Of a stretch of 64,000 bases of DNA, positions 63,701 through 64,000 are shown in pieces (positions within the stretch are counted from its first letter, which is position 1; each line of letters starts with the position of its first letter). Source of the DNA: Gammaproteobacteria bacterium (GTDB lineage Bacteria; Pseudomonadota; Gammaproteobacteria; Enterobacterales; Alteromonadaceae); contig JAHKAA010000013.1 of the NCBI GenBank assembly GCA_018825965.1, forward strand, positions 30,968-94,967, given 5' to 3'. The position numbers were made by a program, and so were the translations under genes. A model generated the notes under the pieces. It did no database searches. It was not told where the DNA came from and was given only the letters and a program-made list of their open reading frames with translations.

Positions 63701-63856
63701 GACGCCTGTTCCCCGTAAGCACGGGGCTAAACCGTCGAAAAGCTGGAAGGGCCGAAAGAGCCGCTACTGTTCCCCGTAAGCACGGGGCTAAACCGACAGT
63801 GACGGAGAAGCATTGCAAAAGCTAAAGCTGTTCCCCGTAAGCACGGGGCTAAACCG
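60777..63856 (+). CRISPR. Type I-E CRISPR array: 51 repeats, 50 spacers
   Basis: The repeat is 29 bp, beginning CTGTTCCCCGTAAGC and ending GGGGCTAAACCG. It forms a hairpin with stem CCCCGT/ACGGGG and loop AAGC. All repeats look identical, including the last, which is unusual at a distal end. Spacers are 32 nt except the 45th, at 63490-63522, which is 33. Repeat starts step by 61 throughout otherwise. The leader is at the low-coordinate end, so the newest spacers are near 60.8 kb. Spacers 13 (61538-61569) and 24 (62209-62240) share 31 nt with a one-base offset. Spacer 39 (63124-63155 region) is almost all A/T. The array ends 8 nt before an IS21-type terminus. Confidence 0.99.
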
Positions 63857-63864
63857 GCTATAAT

Positions 63865-64000
63865 TGTCAACAACAGTCTAAAAGTGATCCACAGCAACAA
63901 TCTAAAAGTGATCCACTACTCCTTGGGTTTATCCATTAATCCGGCTTGTTTCTTTTCTTTGATCCGATAGCTTTCTCCTTTAATTTGTAAGATGTGAGAG
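63865..64000 (-). mobile_element. End of an IS21-family insertion sequence, extends off window
   Basis: The element seems to begin at TGTCAACAACAGTC (63865), with the TG end of the IS21 family. Two direct repeats of TCTAAAAGTGATCCAC, 24 bases apart (63877-63892 and 63901-63916), are the multiple terminal repeats known in IS21 elements. The istB-like reading frame follows on the minus strand. The 8 nt between the last CRISPR repeat and this end are either the rest of a spacer or a target duplication. Confidence 0.78.
63916..64000 (-). CDS. IS21-family helper ATPase (IstB-like), C-terminal end only
   Basis: Reading the minus strand, 27 codons are visible, ending SHILQIKGESYRIKEKKQAG and LMDKPKE before TAG at 63916-63918. 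The pattern HxxQIKGESYRxKEKKxAG is what IS21 IstB-type helper proteins end with. The rest is beyond the right edge. IstB is the AAA+ partner that assists the IstA transposase. Confidence 0.72.
   Translation of the reverse strand, partial: SHILQIKGESYRIKEKKQAGLMDKPKE

Overview
The window looks like a chromosomal segment of a gammaproteobacterium of the Alteromonadales/Chromatiaceae type, most like Rheinheimera. This is inferred from gene content and protein resemblance (rhombosortase, the pabB-nudL-sdaA order, AzoR, DUF3025, VF530, RND and GGDEF/EAL proteins), not from a database search. No rRNA or tRNA gene was recognised.

Positions 1-49400 are mostly ordinary housekeeping and envelope genes. 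In order: an ECF-type sigma factor cut by the left edge; azoR; a large EF-hand membrane protein; a secreted S9 peptidase; two divergent RluA-type pseudouridine synthases; rhombosortase; gamma-glutamyltransferase; a crotonase; a lipoprotein; cysK; a MoxR-ATPase/VWA pair; an RDD protein; a FabH-like synthase; a CBM48 protein; an RND efflux pair; sdaA-nudL-pabB; class I fumarase; a second S9 peptidase; a YjbR protein; a 1519-residue GGDEF/EAL protein; LemA plus an M48 protease; a multidomain di-haem lipoprotein; small accessory proteins; a beta-propeller-like secreted protein; asnB; DUF3025; a NatAB-type ABC exporter; and a pre-Nudix/Nudix hydrolase. Interspersed palindromic repeats of two families lie between these genes. 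One copy ends in the apparent ribosome-binding site of the Nudix gene.

Positions 49494-64000 are a defence region. It opens with a broken type II toxin-antitoxin module: the antitoxin is intact and the RelE/ParE toxin has an internal deletion. Next come a WYL-domain regulator resembling the BrxR/CapW class, with several dyads near it, and a complete type I-E cas operon (cas3, cse1, cse2, cas7e, cas5e, cas6e). A KilA-N domain gene sits inside this operon, between cas6e and cas1-cas2. An AT-rich leader leads into a CRISPR array of 51 repeats that look identical and 50 spacers. The array stops after a perfect repeat plus 8 nt, where the end of an IS21-family element begins, so it has probably been split by insertion.

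The cas genes carry their catalytic motifs, and the leader-proximal repeats are uniform, so the system looks intact and competent. The points most worth following are: the KilA-N gene as an embedded passenger or partner of the cas operon; a 32-bp perfect palindrome inside that gene that resembles a palindrome upstream of the WYL regulator; two spacers taken from one protospacer with a 1-nt slip; and the IS21 break in the array.
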